Under the pieces are notes generated by a model. That model saw nothing but the letters and a program-made list of their open reading frames with translations, did not search any database and had not been told where the DNA came from. Position numbers and translations under genes: made by a program. Positions 43,165 through 52,807 of a stretch of 64,000 nt of DNA are shown one piece after another. This DNA is from CAVVSD01 sp963837655. GTDB taxonomy: Bacteria > Actinomycetota > Thermoleophilia > Solirubrobacterales > Solirubrobacteraceae. Position 1 is the first letter of the stretch. The number at the start of each line of letters is the position of its first letter. Where the stretch lies: contig CAWIOK010000001.1 of the NCBI GenBank assembly GCA_963837655.1, forward strand, positions 62,001 to 126,000, given 5' to 3'.

Positions 43165-44393
43165 CGAACGGTGAAGCTGGTGATCAGCCCGTCGCGCAGC
43201 AGCGCGTGGGCGCGCGCCTTGGTGCCGTCGACGTTCACCGTCCACGTGACGCCGTCGCGGGCGACCTGCTTGCGGGTCGCGTCGACGACCACGTCGGTCG
43301 TGAGGCGGCGGCGCACGAACGGCCCGAGCTCCTCCTCGGCGAACGGGCCCGACGCGGTGAACGCCGCGTCGTCGGCGAAGTGGCGCAGCACGGCGTCGGG
43401 GTCCCTCGCGCGCCAGGCGCGCTCGAACGAGAGCGCGGTCAGGAACTCGTCGGCGCGTAGCTGGCCGTGCGCGATCAGCTCGTCGATGAACGCGGGATCG
43501 CGGTTCAGCTTGGAGGCGGGGCCGAGCCACGCCGACAGCCGCGAGCGCTCCAGCTCGATGATCCGCACCATGATCGGCTTGTAGCGGCCACCCGCGGCGA
43601 TGACGCCCTCGTCCAGAAGCTGGTCGATCTTCTCGATGAAGTGCAGCTCCTGATGCAGCGACAGGTTGCCGGCCAGCTCGTTGCGCCGGTCGGCGATCTC
43701 GGTGACCGTCGTCGGTTCGGTGTCCCTGTCGCGCGGGTTGATCTGGATGACCCAGATCTCGTCCGGCCGGGTGTCGGCCAGCTCGCGGACCGGCGGGTTC
43801 TGGGAGAACAGGCCGTCCCAGTAGGTCCCGCCGTCGACCTTCACGGCACGGAAGATGGTCGGGATCGCGGCCGAGGCGAGGATCGCGTCGGCGGTGATCG
43901 CCTCCCGCCGGCTGTTGAAGGTGCGGAACTCCCCGGTCAGGACGTCGACCGCACCGATCAGCAGCATCGCGTCGTCGGGCCGGGCGCCCAGCGTCTCCGG
44001 GTCCAGCCGACGCAGGAGCATCGACCGGAAGTCCTCCAGCCCGTACTCGGCGAACGGCGTGTCGTACGGGCTGATCGCGGGCGTGACGATGAACTGCTGC
44101 ATCGCGCTCGCCCACAACCCCCACGCGTTGAGCATGCGCTCGGCCGGGGCGGTCGCGGAGTTGTCGGTCCAGAAGCCGTCGAGCAGCGTGCCCGCCCTCG
44201 CCGGCTCGCCCTCGACGAGCGCGGCCCACGCGAGCGTTGCGCACACCGCGCCGCCGGACGTCCCGCTGAGGCCGACGACGTCGTACTCCTCCAGGTGCTC
44301 GGGCTGCAGGAGGCGCTTGAGGACGCCCGCGGTGAAGGCCGTGTGGCTGCCGCCGCCCTGGCAGGCGATGGCGACGCGCGGTCGGACGCTCAC
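43161..44393 (-). CDS. patatin-like phospholipase fused to SnoaL-like domain
   Basis: 410 aa from GTG 44393. The patatin part has the oxyanion loop ACQGGGSHTAFTAGVL (~10-25), nucleophile GLSGTSGGAV (Ser near 45) and catalytic Asp in VDGGTYWDGLFSQNPPV. After residue ~300, a nuclear-transport-factor-2-like domain follows (RADEFLTALSFERAWRARD, AVLRHFADDAAFTASGPF), the SnoaL fold. The fusion suggests lipid hydrolysis regulated or assisted by a ligand-binding domain. Overlaps the DoxX gene by 4 nt (GTGA). Confidence 0.88.
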   Translation of the reverse strand: MSVRPRVAIACQGGGSHTAFTAGVLKRLLQPEHLEEYDVVGLSGTSGGAVCATLAWAALVEGEPARAGTLLDGFWTDNSATAPAERMLNAWGLWASAMQQFIVTPAISPYDTPFAEYGLEDFRSMLLRRLDPETLGARPDDAMLLIGAVDVLTGEFRTFNSRREAITADAILASAAIPTIFRAVKVDGGTYWDGLFSQNPPVRELADTRPDEIWVIQINPRDRDTEPTTVTEIADRRNELAGNLSLHQELHFIEKIDQLLDEGVIAAGGRYKPIMVRIIELERSRLSAWLGPASKLNRDPAFIDELIAHGQLRADEFLTALSFERAWRARDPDAVLRHFADDAAFTASGPFAEEELGPFVRRRLTTDVVVDATRKQVARDGVTWTVNVDGTKARAHALLRDGLITSFTVR

Positions 44394-44749
44394 CGGCGCC
44401 CGGTCGCGAGAAGGACGAGCCCGATGAGCACGGGCTGCAGCGCGAGCCGCGCCCACAGCACAGGCCGGGGGATGCGCGGGTACTGATCCGGGCGCCGGAG
44501 CATCCACACGTGGACGGGCGACACGGCCACGAGGAGCGCGACGAGCCACGGCCGGGCCAGCGGCCGGGTCGCCGGGAGCATCGCGGCGAGGCCCCCGATC
44601 ACCTCAGCGGCACCGGACACCGCGACGAGCACGTCCGGCGCAGGCAGGTAGCCGGGGACGATCGCTCGGTACCTGCGCGGGACACGGAAGTGGTTCAGCC
44701 CGGCGAGCACCATCCCCGGGCCAGCGAAGAGGCGGGCGAGCGCGCGCAC
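44390..44749 (-). CDS. DoxX-like membrane protein
   Basis: 119 aa with four hydrophobic helices (residues ~6-22, 40-60, 68-85, 97-115). LNHFRVPRRYRAIVPGYLP and AEVIGGLAAMLPATRPLA match the DoxX/SURF4-like pattern. DoxX proteins are often linked with redox or thiol-stress membrane complexes. Co-transcribed with the patatin-SnoaL gene. Confidence 0.8.
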   Translation of the reverse strand: MRALARLFAGPGMVLAGLNHFRVPRRYRAIVPGYLPAPDVLVAVSGAAEVIGGLAAMLPATRPLARPWLVALLVAVSPVHVWMLRRPDQYPRIPRPVLWARLALQPVLIGLVLLATGRR

Positions 44750-44851
44750 ACCTGCAGGCTAGGGCGCCGGGGTGTCGCGAGGACCACACCATGGATGCCT
44801 GGGCGGGCGGGCGGGTCCGACGGAGCATGCCTGCATGTCCCGGATGCGCCG

Positions 44852-44989
44852 CTAGACGTAGGTCCCGAGCAGGCTGGTGCTCCGCCGCCGGAGAGCGATG
44901 CTCACGGGGAACGTCGCCACCCAGACCGATGCGCCGACGAACACGACGCAGCCGAGGGCGACCGGCGCGGCCTGCGCGCGCGACTTCAT
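44852..44989 (-). CDS. putative 45-aa membrane peptide
   Basis: An ATG at 44989 starts MKSRAQAAPVALGCVVFVGA, continuing with a hydrophobic stretch and a basic RRR before the end LLGTYV. One transmembrane helix of ~22 residues with positively charged flanks. It is upstream of the DoxX gene on the same strand (102-nt gap). No homologue recalled; the coding potential rests on the hydrophobic pattern. Confidence 0.4.
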   Translation of the reverse strand: MKSRAQAAPVALGCVVFVGASVWVATFPVSIALRRRSTSLLGTYV

Positions 44990-45149
44990 CCACGTAGCTG
45001 CCCGCCGCGATCGACCCTTCGCCTCCCTACGATCGGCCGGGCGTGAGCGGCGCGCCGCGGTTCGTCAGGGGGTGCGTCGCCACCCACGCCGGAAAGCTGC
45101 GGCGAGCAGGACCGTCGCGACCATCTGGATCAGATGCTGGTGGCGCGGC

Positions 45150-45971
45150 TCAGCCACGGGCGATGCCCGATGCGTCACACGGGTACGTGACGCCGCCGAC
45201 GGTGCTCGCCTGCTCCTCCAGCAGCGCGAGGGTGCGCTCCATCGCGACCGGTTTCAGCGCTCCCACCCCGCCGTGGTAAGGGTTGTCGAGGAACCACAGC
45301 AACAGCAGCAGCGAGGTGACCACGACCGCGACGCTGCCCATCAGCATCCCCTGCGTGACCTTGCGCTCGCCGCTGTCAGCGAAGAACAGCATGTACACGA
45401 ACAGGATCCCGGCGCTCAGCCCGAGCACGAACCACAGGGGCGTCGGTATGACCCCTTCGGCGCCGTGGACGCGGTCCTGCCGCGCCATCTCCTGGTCGCT
45501 CCGCTGGTCCAGGTACTTCGAGTACGCCGCCTGCTCGGTGGCGGTCCGCGGGTCGGTGCTGCGCAGCGTGCGGAAGAGCGCCACGCCCCAGGGATTGGCG
45601 TTGGGCACGTCGCCCGCCGCCATCTTCGGCCACTCCTGGTGCACGACGTTGCGGGCGTAGCACCCGAGCTCGCCCGTGAGCGCCGCCGCCGCAGGCGCGG
45701 GGAGGAACTGGACGGTCTCGAACTGCTGCCCGACCGTCCGCGCCTCGGACTCCGCGCCGCTGCGCGACGTGTCGTAGCTCTCGAAGGCCAGGAAGACCAC
45801 GAAACCGGCGAGGATCGCGAACGTCGTGGCCAGGACGCCGAAGACGCCGGAGGCGCGGTCGCCGTCGGCGAAGTAGCTGCCAGCGGGGGCGCGCGACCGG
45901 ACGGCCAGCATCGCCCCGATCGCCAGACCGGCCACGATGACGACGATCAGCGCGGCCAGGACGATGCTCAT
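45150..45971 (-). CDS. DUF4239-like membrane protein
   Basis: 273 aa. Helices at ~3-24 and 43-65, a long soluble middle containing ESYDTSRSGAESEARTVGQQFETVQFLPA and a Cys-containing region, then two helices at ~175-195 and 210-230. FVVFLAFESYD...E is the DUF4239 (bestrophin-like) arrangement. Function unknown. It begins 6 nt after the stop of the arylsulfatase remnant, on the same strand. Confidence 0.75.
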   Translation of the reverse strand: MSIVLAALIVVIVAGLAIGAMLAVRSRAPAGSYFADGDRASGVFGVLATTFAILAGFVVFLAFESYDTSRSGAESEARTVGQQFETVQFLPAPAAAALTGELGCYARNVVHQEWPKMAAGDVPNANPWGVALFRTLRSTDPRTATEQAAYSKYLDQRSDQEMARQDRVHGAEGVIPTPLWFVLGLSAGILFVYMLFFADSGERKVTQGMLMGSVAVVVTSLLLLLWFLDNPYHGGVGALKPVAMERTLALLEEQASTVGGVTYPCDASGIARG

Positions 45972-45977
45972 CGACTG

Positions 45978-48325
45978 CTACTGCTGCGCGAAGGCGGCGC
46001 GGGCTTCCTGGACGAGATCGACGAACGGCTCCCCGCTGACGTCGATCACGACGCGCCGGACAATCCCGCCGACGAACGGCCACGGCGCGGCGCCGGTGTA
46101 GTCGTCGGAGACCGGCTCGGGCCCCGACCGCCCGACCACGAGACCGCCGCCGCCCAGGCCGAACTTCGCGGGCTGCGTCCGGATGGTCCCCTGCCCGACC
46201 TGCTGCTCGCCGATGTGCAGGGTGAGCGTGCCCTGGGTCGGCATCGTCTCGCCCACGCGCTCGAAGGACGCGGAGAGCAGGACGTGGCCCGTTGGGACCG
46301 TCACGTCGGACTCGACGACCTGCACGAGCTCGCCGATCCAGTTGTAGACGTACTTCAGCTTGCCGTCGGCGACGTAGAGGGCGTGTCCGCCGAAGCGCGA
46401 GCCCTGCGAGAAGATCACGCCGCCTGCCTCGGGCGTCTCGATCTGCATCTCGGCCCCGATGGTGTAGGACCGGTTGCGGATGTTGGGGGTCACCGACTCG
46501 GGCACGCCCGCCCCGCCCGGGAAGTAGACGTAGCGCGAGCGCGGCTTGGAGAGCTGCGGGCCGCTCGGTCGTCAGGATCTCGACGGCGCCACGCGACTCC
46601 AGCGGCAGCGCCCCGTACCTGCCGGCCTCGGCCCACCAGAGCGCGATGAGCTCCTGGAGCTTGACCGGGTGCTCCTCGGCGAGGTCGTGGCACTCGCTCA
46701 CGTCGGTGGTGGTGTCGAACAGCTCCCAGCGCTGCTGATGGAAGTCGCCCCACGACCCCGGCGCGGCGGGGACTGCGGTCGCTGCCTTCCAGCCGTCGTG
46801 CCAGATCGCCCGGGTCCCGAGCATGGAGTAGAACTGGGTCTGCTTCGGCGTCGCCGCCTCGGCGTCGTCGAACGTGGAGGCCAGGCTCACGCCCTCCAGC
46901 GGATGCTGGGTGTAGCCGTTGACCACGTCCGGCATCTCGATGTCGAGCGCGCCCAGCAGCGTCGGGACGATGTCGATCGCGTGGCAGTACTGCCGGCGGA
47001 TCTCACCGGCTGCCGCGATGCCGCGCGGCCAGGAGACGATGAGCGGGTCAGCGGTGCCGCCCTCGAAGTTCGCGTAGCGCTTCCACAGCTTGAACGGGCG
47101 TGTTGAACGCCCACGCCCAGCCCGTCGGGTAGTGGTTGTACGTCAGTGGGCTGCCGAGGACGTCGAGGTACTTGAGGTTCTCCTCCATCGTGTCCGGGAC
47201 GCCGTTGAAGAACTTGTTCTCGTTGACCGACCCGTTCGGCCCGCCCTCGCCCGACGCCCCGTTGTCGGAGACCAGCACGATGATCGTGTTGTCGAGCTCG
47301 CCGGTGTCCTCCAGGTGGTCGAGCAGGCGGCCGAGCTGGTCGTCGGCGTGGCTCAGGAAGCCGGCGTAGACCTCGGCCATCCGCGCAAACAGCCGCTGCT
47401 CGTCGGCCGACAGCGAGTCCCAGGGGCGCACCTGATCGAGCTCCGGCCACGTCTGGCCGTCGTGGCTCGTCGTCGCCGCGTAGGGATCCAGCGGGGAGAG
47501 CTCGGTGCCCTCGGGCACGATGCCGAGCTCCTTCTGACGCTCGAAGACCACCTCGCGGTAGGCCTCGTAGCCCATGTCGAACCTGCCCTTGTAGCGGTCC
47601 GCCCACTCCTGCGGAGCGTGATGCGGTGCGTGCGCGGCGCCGGGGCAGTAGTAGAGGAAGAAGGGCTTCGCCGGCGCGATCGCCTTCGCGTCCTGGATGA
47701 ACTCGATCGCCTTGTCGGTGAGGTCGACCGTGAGGTGGTAGCCATCCTCAGGCGAGCTCGGCGGCTCGACCGGGTGGTTGTCGTACACCAGATCCGGCAG
47801 CCACTGGTTCGTCTCGCCGCCGAGGAAGCCGTAGTAGCGCTCGAAGCCACGTCCCAGCGGCCACTGGCGCTTGGACGAGGCGAGGTTCATCTCGTCCTCC
47901 GCGCAGAGATGCCACTTGCCCACGTGGTACGTGTTCCAGCCGCGCTGGCCGAGCACCTCCGCGAGGTTCGCGCACTCGAACGGGATGTGGCCGTTCGCGT
48001 TCGGGAAGCCCGACGTGGCCTCGGTGATGCAGCCCATGCCGTTGGTCGTGTGGTTGCGCCCGGTCAGCAGGCACGACCGGGTCGGCGAGCACAGCGCGGT
48101 GGTGTGGAAGCTCGTGTACGCGAGCCCGCGCTCGGCGATCCGCTTGATGTTCGGCGTCTCGATGAGCCCGCCGTAGGGCTCCATCGCGGAGAAGCCGACG
48201 TCGTCGAGCACGACGTAGACGACGTTCGGCGCGCCGTCGGGCGCGCTCGGCTGGGTGTACGGACCCCAATCGGGGACGGAGTCCTTGATGTCGATGTTGA
48301 CGACGCCCTTGAAAGGAGTGCTCAC
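45978..48325 (-). pseudogene. arylsulfatase with two apparent +1 frameshifts
   Basis: Read across two frame changes this is a ~781-residue sulfatase. The first segment (48325 to ~47100) includes metal ligands VVLDDVGFSAM (Asp 41-42), the formylglycine site CSPTR at 79-83, GKWHL and VLVSDNGASGEGG. Near 47100, one extra base changes the frame; removing it restores TPFKLWKRYANFEGGTADPL. Near 46550, an extra C in a C-run changes it again; removal restores ERPQLSKPRSRYVYFPGG and a C-terminal beta domain to 45978. The total length is 2348 nt, i.e. 782 codons plus two bases. Either a recent pseudogene or homopolymer errors; an intact protein would hydrolyse sulfate esters. Confidence 0.85.
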
Positions 48326-48474
48326 CTCCTCAGCGTCGCCGCGGTCGCGGATCGGCGCATCATCCGAAGGGGATGAGCGGCGCGCGACTCGCGGGGCGGC
48401 GTCACCTACGCGCGGCGGCGCGCGGTGCGGCGGGAGGTGCGGCGGGCGACCCTGCGAGCTGCGAACACGTCAAT

Positions 48475-49011
48475 TCACCTCGTCTCGGCGGTCTCGAGGG
48501 CGTGCAGTTCTGCGTCCTCGGCGGCGAGCAGCCCGACGGCGATGAGATCCTCCGGGCCGATGAACGCATCGCCGATGCGGGAGCCGCCGGCGCGCGCGAT
48601 CGCGTTGCGCAGGCCCACGGCCCAGTGGTGCTCGATGAGGATCAGCGCGGCGGCCGAGTCGTTCGGGATGTCGTCGATGACGTCCCACTCGTCGGCGTCG
48701 GGCAGCAGGCCCGCACCCTCGGCGGCCGCCTCGGCGCCCGCGATCGCGCCGACCTCCATGCCCTCCTCACCCTCGATGCCGAGGCCGATGAGCGCCCCGA
48801 TGACCGTGCCGACCTCGATCGCCTCCTCAGCCGTGAGGTTGCTCAGGTGCTGCGCCTCGAGCTCGCCGTCGGCGTCCTTGTAGACAGCCAGCGCGTCGAT
48901 GACGCGGATCGTGTCGCTGGCGCGCAGCCGCTCGAGCTCCTCGATGATCTCACCGCGGAAATCGGGGTGGTCGAACCCCAGCGCGATGAGTTGCACAGGT
49001 CCGATGGCCAT
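48475..49011 (-). CDS. DUF1269/DUF6325-like protein
   Basis: 178 aa. MAIGPVQLIALGFDHPDFRG, a Gly/Ala-rich helical hairpin (EVGTVIGALIGLGIEGEEG) and a C-terminal half that partly mirrors the first (ALILIEHHWAVGLRNAI). This is the pattern of small proteins annotated as DUF1269 or DUF6325, possibly membrane-associated. Divergent from the DUF2252 gene; a long inverted repeat sits between them. Confidence 0.75.
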   Translation of the reverse strand: MAIGPVQLIALGFDHPDFRGEIIEELERLRASDTIRVIDALAVYKDADGELEAQHLSNLTAEEAIEVGTVIGALIGLGIEGEEGMEVGAIAGAEAAAEGAGLLPDADEWDVIDDIPNDSAAALILIEHHWAVGLRNAIARAGGSRIGDAFIGPEDLIAVGLLAAEDAELHALETAETR

Positions 49012-49072
49012 GCGTGACTCCTCCGTCGTTTCGTTGGGACGACGGCATGCTCTTGGGCCCGTGTGCGGGGCG

Positions 49073-49122
49073 CATCACCCGATCTGCATGACCCGCGGCC
49101 GACTCACCTGGATCGGGTGATG
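49073..49122. promoter_or_regulatory. 12-bp inverted repeat CATCACCCGATC with 26-nt spacer
   Basis: CATCACCCGATC (49073-49084) and its complement GATCGGGTGATG (49111-49122) frame 26 nt in the 145-bp divergent spacer between the DUF6325-like and DUF2252 genes. GGATCGGGTGAT recurs at 52937-52948 upstream of a LuxR-type regulator. Two half-sites about 38 bp apart centre to centre suggest a looping dimer or two operators (inference). Confidence 0.45.
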
Positions 49123-49156
49123 TGCGTTGTGAGCAGACGGTGAAAGGCTCGCCCGC

Positions 49157-50653
49157 ATGGCTGAGGACCAACAGAACCCCGAGGCACGCGTCGCAGCCAG
49201 GGCCGCGAAGCCCCGGACGCGCCGCAACGGCCGCGCGGCCGTCAAGCTGCCGACGCCGACCCACCTGGGCCCCGAGATGCGGGCCGCACACGGCAAGACG
49301 GCCCGTGCAGCGTCGCCTCGCTCCGTCCACGGGGAGTTCGCGCCGAGCTCCGACCGCCCCGATCCGGTCGACGTGCTCGAGCAGCAGGCCACCACGCGCG
49401 TGCCCGAGCTCATCCCGATCCGGTACGGGCGCATGCTCGTGTCGGCGTTCACCTTCTACCGCGGTGGAGCGGCCCTGATGGCCGGCGACCTCGCGAGCGC
49501 GCCCCGGACCGGGCTGCGCGTGCAACTGTGCGGGGACGCGCACCTGTCGAACTTCGGCGTGTTCGCGGCGCCCGACCGGCGGTTGACCTTCAGCGTCAAC
49601 GACTTCGACGAGACGCTTCCCGGCCCGTTCGAGTGGGACGTCAAGCGGCTCGTCACGAGCTTCGCGGTCGCAGGACGCGACCGCGGCTTCGACGCCAAGC
49701 GGCGCAAGATGATCAACCTGGCCACGGCGCGCGGCTACCGCGAGGCGATCCGCGACTTCGCCACGAAGCGCAACCTCGACGTCTGGTTCGCCCGGATGGA
49801 CGTGGACGACATCGCGCGCCAGTTCGACAGCATCGCCACCCCCAAGCAGGTGCGCAGGTACGAGGGCAACCTCGCCAAGGCGCAGAGCAAGGACAGCCTC
49901 AAGGCGTTCGGCAAGCTGACCACGATCGTCGACGGCGAGCCGCGCATCGTCGCCGACCACCCCGTCGTCTCGCCGGTCGAGGATCTCCTGCCCCCCGAGA
50001 TGCGCGGGCGCATCCACGAGATCGCCGCGGACCTCGTCGAGCAGTACCGCAGCACGCTCTCGGACGATCGCCGCCACCTCATGTCGGAGTACCGCTACGT
50101 CCACGCGGCGCGCAAGGTCGTGGGGGTCGGCAGCGTCGGTACCCGAGCGTGGATCATGCTGCTCCTCGGTCGCGATGGCGACGACCCGCTGTTCCTCCAG
50201 TTCAAGGAGGCCCAGCCTTCGGTGCTCGAGCCTGCGCTCGGCAAGAGCGAGTACGACAACGCGGGGCAGCGCGTCGTGGAAGGCCAGCGGCTCATGCAGT
50301 CCGCGAGCGACATCATGCTGGGGTGGCTCCGGACGCCCGGGCTGGTCGACGGCGCCGAGCAGCGCGACTTCTACGTCCGCCAGCTCTGGGACGCGAAGGG
50401 CTCCGCGCTCGTCGAGCTGATGAACCCCACGGCGCTGGAGTTCTACGGGCGACTGTGCGGGTGGACGCTGGCCCGGGCTCACGCACGGTCCGGCGACGCG
50501 ATCGCCATCGCCAGCTACCTCGGCGGCGGCGACACGTTCGACCGCTCCATGGCGCGGTTCGCCGAGTCCTACGCCGACCAGAACGAGCGCGACTACGCAG
50601 CGCTGCAGGCCGCGGTGACGTCCGGGCGGTTGAAGGCGGAGGCGATCCTCTAG
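49157..50653 (+). CDS. DUF2252 family protein
   Basis: 498 aa. Core kinase-like features of DUF2252: RYGRMLVSAFTFYRGGAA, CGDAHLSNFGVFAAPDRRLTF, DFDETLPGPFEWDVKRL, QSASDIMLGW and ARAHARSGDA near the C-terminus. The GDAHLSNFG and DFDE motifs resemble the catalytic and metal-binding loops of aminoglycoside-phosphotransferase-like folds. A basic, probably disordered N-terminus covers the first ~60 residues. Function not established. Confidence 0.88.
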   Translation: MAEDQQNPEARVAARAAKPRTRRNGRAAVKLPTPTHLGPEMRAAHGKTARAASPRSVHGEFAPSSDRPDPVDVLEQQATTRVPELIPIRYGRMLVSAFTFYRGGAALMAGDLASAPRTGLRVQLCGDAHLSNFGVFAAPDRRLTFSVNDFDETLPGPFEWDVKRLVTSFAVAGRDRGFDAKRRKMINLATARGYREAIRDFATKRNLDVWFARMDVDDIARQFDSIATPKQVRRYEGNLAKAQSKDSLKAFGKLTTIVDGEPRIVADHPVVSPVEDLLPPEMRGRIHEIAADLVEQYRSTLSDDRRHLMSEYRYVHAARKVVGVGSVGTRAWIMLLLGRDGDDPLFLQFKEAQPSVLEPALGKSEYDNAGQRVVEGQRLMQSASDIMLGWLRTPGLVDGAEQRDFYVRQLWDAKGSALVELMNPTALEFYGRLCGWTLARAHARSGDAIAIASYLGGGDTFDRSMARFAESYADQNERDYAALQAAVTSGRLKAEAIL

Positions 50654-51073
50654 CCAGGGGCCGCCCGGACCCTCACGCTCACCGAGCCAGGGTCGGGCGG
50701 CACGTTCGACATCGTGGACCGGCCGCCGAAGTCACGCGGGCACGGGCGCAATCTGCGCTTCTCCGTCGGCGACGCGATGGTCCTCACCAACCCCGCCCGC
50801 GACGCGTCGGGCAAGAAGGTCGGGCGGGTCAGGGCCGTCTGCTGGATCACGAAGGCCGGCGGCTTCGACAAGGCCAGAGGCGACTGCCTCGGCGTCTTCG
50901 CGCTGACGACCGGCAACCTCTTTGTGACGCTGCCGGACTTCACGTTCTCCGGGTCGTCGGCGACGGGCACGGTCGTCGCCGGGACCGGCGCCTACCAAGG
51001 CCTGCACGGGACGTGGGCCACGGTCGACCACGCCGACGAGAGCAGCACGGACACGTTCACCCTCACCCCCTGA
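50654..51073 (+). pseudogene. allene-oxide-cyclase-like barrel protein, N-terminus missing
   Basis: The frame opens directly after the DUF2252 stop with ARTLTLTEPGSGGTFDIVD and runs to 51073 (LTLTP end). It includes FSVGDAMVLTNPARDASGK, VGRVRAVCWITKAGG and GTVVAGTGAYQGLHGTW, the fold pattern of exported allene-oxide-cyclase/dirigent-like proteins. The expected signal peptide and start codon are absent; the first possible start is GTG 50714, which would lose the first strand. Probably a deletion has joined it to the DUF2252 gene, but a leaderless cytosolic 119-aa form is possible. Confidence 0.55.
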
Positions 51074-51152
51074 CCCGCCCCGCCCTCGCCGGGTTCCACG
51101 TGTCGGAACCGGGCGCTGGCCGGCATGCCCCGGCGTCTGGTAGGCGTCACCC

Positions 51153-52331
51153 ATGACGACACAGACGGACCCTGCCGCCGCGCAGGACCTGCCCGCGAGG
51201 GCGAAGACCGTCGCGGGGCTCGCCTCCGACCACATGCACATGGCCGAGGCCGAGGGCAAGCTCACCGAGGAGGTCGTCGCAGCCCTGCGCGACGAGGGGC
51301 TCCTGCGCATGTGGGTGCCGCGGTCGCTGGGTGGCGAGGAGCTCGACGTCATGTCCTCGCTCGATGTCGTCGAGACGCTCTCCCACGCCGACCCGTCGGT
51401 CGGGTGGGTCCACTTCGCCGCCAGCCTGATCACCGCCACCACAGCGGCCTACTGCGGCCCCGCATGCATCGACGAGCTGTACGCCCCCGGCGCGCCCGTC
51501 CCGATGATCGCGGGCCACGGCACCCGGCCCGGCACGGCGGTGCCCAGCGGCGACGGATACCTCCTCAGCGGGAGCTGGTCGTTCGGGTCGGGCATGCGAC
51601 ACGCGAGCCACACCCACAACCTCGCGATCATCGAAGGGACCGGTGAGGCGCGCATCTTCGTCACCCCCGTCGAGGACGCGAACCTGCTCGAGGACTCCTG
51701 GGAGGTCCTGGGCCTCCGGGCCACCGGGAGCATCGACTACACGATCGACGGCGCGTTCGTCGGCCGCGACTGGACCCACGACGCGGGCGCCACGTCCTCC
51801 GAGCGCGGCGGGCTGCTCTACAACCTCGGGATCATCGGCTTCGTCACGCTCGGCCACGCGGCCTGGGCGCTGGGCGTCGGGCGTCGGATGCTCGACGAGC
51901 TCATCGGGCTGGTCGAGCAGAAGGCGGGCAGGGCGGGCGCGCAGGCCGAGGACCCGGCGTTCCTGGAGGGCTTCCAGGTCGCCGAGGGGCGCCTGCGCTC
52001 GGCGCGCGCGCTCGTCCACGAGACCTGGGGCGACATCGGGGCGTCCTTCGCGGCGGGCGACGAGATGACCGTGCACCAGCAGACCCTCGCGCGACTCGCG
52101 CTCGTCAACGCGACCTTCTCGGCGCACGAGGTCGCGCAGTTCACCTACCTCGCCGGAGGCACGACCCCACTGCGGACCGGCACGGTGCTCCAGAAGCTCT
52201 TCCGCGACATGCACGCGGGAACCCAGCACCTGACGTCCGGCCCGATCATGCGCCGCAACACGGGCCTCGGCCTGCTCGGGCACGTCGCCGACGGCAAGGA
52301 GTGGGCGTTCGTGGAGCTGGTGGACGTCTGA
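51153..52331 (+). CDS. acyl-CoA-dehydrogenase-fold flavin monooxygenase
   Basis: 392 aa, third member of this fold in the window. ALRDEGLLRMWVPRSLGGEE, LLSGSWSFGSGMRHASHTHN, VLGLRATGSIDYTIDGAFVG and a C-terminal bundle ending TFSAHEVAQFTYLAGGTTPL and HLTSGPIMRRNTGLGLLG. The SGSWSFGSG pattern is the reduced-flavin monooxygenase type. It stands alone and is followed by a rho-independent terminator. Confidence 0.82.
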   Translation: MTTQTDPAAAQDLPARAKTVAGLASDHMHMAEAEGKLTEEVVAALRDEGLLRMWVPRSLGGEELDVMSSLDVVETLSHADPSVGWVHFAASLITATTAAYCGPACIDELYAPGAPVPMIAGHGTRPGTAVPSGDGYLLSGSWSFGSGMRHASHTHNLAIIEGTGEARIFVTPVEDANLLEDSWEVLGLRATGSIDYTIDGAFVGRDWTHDAGATSSERGGLLYNLGIIGFVTLGHAAWALGVGRRMLDELIGLVEQKAGRAGAQAEDPAFLEGFQVAEGRLRSARALVHETWGDIGASFAAGDEMTVHQQTLARLALVNATFSAHEVAQFTYLAGGTTPLRTGTVLQKLFRDMHAGTQHLTSGPIMRRNTGLGLLGHVADGKEWAFVELVDV

Positions 52332-52412
52332 GGGGGCGCGTCGTCGACGAACCGCTCAAGGACTACGCCGCAGATGCCGATGGGGGTGCCGTCTGGATCA
52401 TTCGTCCAGGGG

Positions 52413-52450
52413 AAGCCCGATCGCCAGGGGATCGGGCTTCTCGCTTTTCT
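52413..52450 (+). terminator. rho-independent terminator
   Basis: AAGCCCGATC (52413-52422), loop GCCAGGG, GATCGGGCTT (52430-52439): ten perfect pairs followed by CTCGCTTTTCTC. It lies 81 nt after the monooxygenase stop. Confidence 0.85.
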
Positions 52451-52604
52451 CGGGTCGACTTTGGTCATCCCGCGCGCCGCGACGGCCGTATGCCTCTGTG
52501 CTCACGCGGTCGTGGGCATCTCGACAGATCGCGCGTCGCCTCTCCTCCACGACGCGCATCCGCTCGACGGAGCCCCTCGCTCCCCCAAGGGCGGGGGGCT
52601 CCCC

Positions 52605-52805
52605 CTACACGACGTAGAGGAACGTGTACGCCGCGGACGGGCCGCTCTGCGTCCACTCCGCGAGGACGTAGCGGCACGTGCTGCCGTCCGCGGCAGGCGC
52701 GTCGATGGTGGACGGCGCGCGGCCCTCGACGATCTCGGTCTCGATGCGTTGCCCCTTCAGGGGGCCGTCGTCGAGCTTGGCGGTGATGGTGGGCCCGGTC
52801 GGCAT
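52605..52805 (-). CDS. small hypothetical protein
   Basis: 66 aa: TITAKLDDGPLKGQRIETEI, APAADGSTCRYVLAEWTQSG and C-terminal YTFLYVV. All-beta appearance; no known function. It starts 2 nt after the stop of the upstream 56-aa ORF, without an own SD, so translation may be coupled. The 3' end faces the terminator of the convergent monooxygenase. Confidence 0.6.
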   Translation of the reverse strand: MPTGPTITAKLDDGPLKGQRIETEIVEGRAPSTIDAPAADGSTCRYVLAEWTQSGPSAAYTFLYVV

Positions 52806-52807
52806 GG

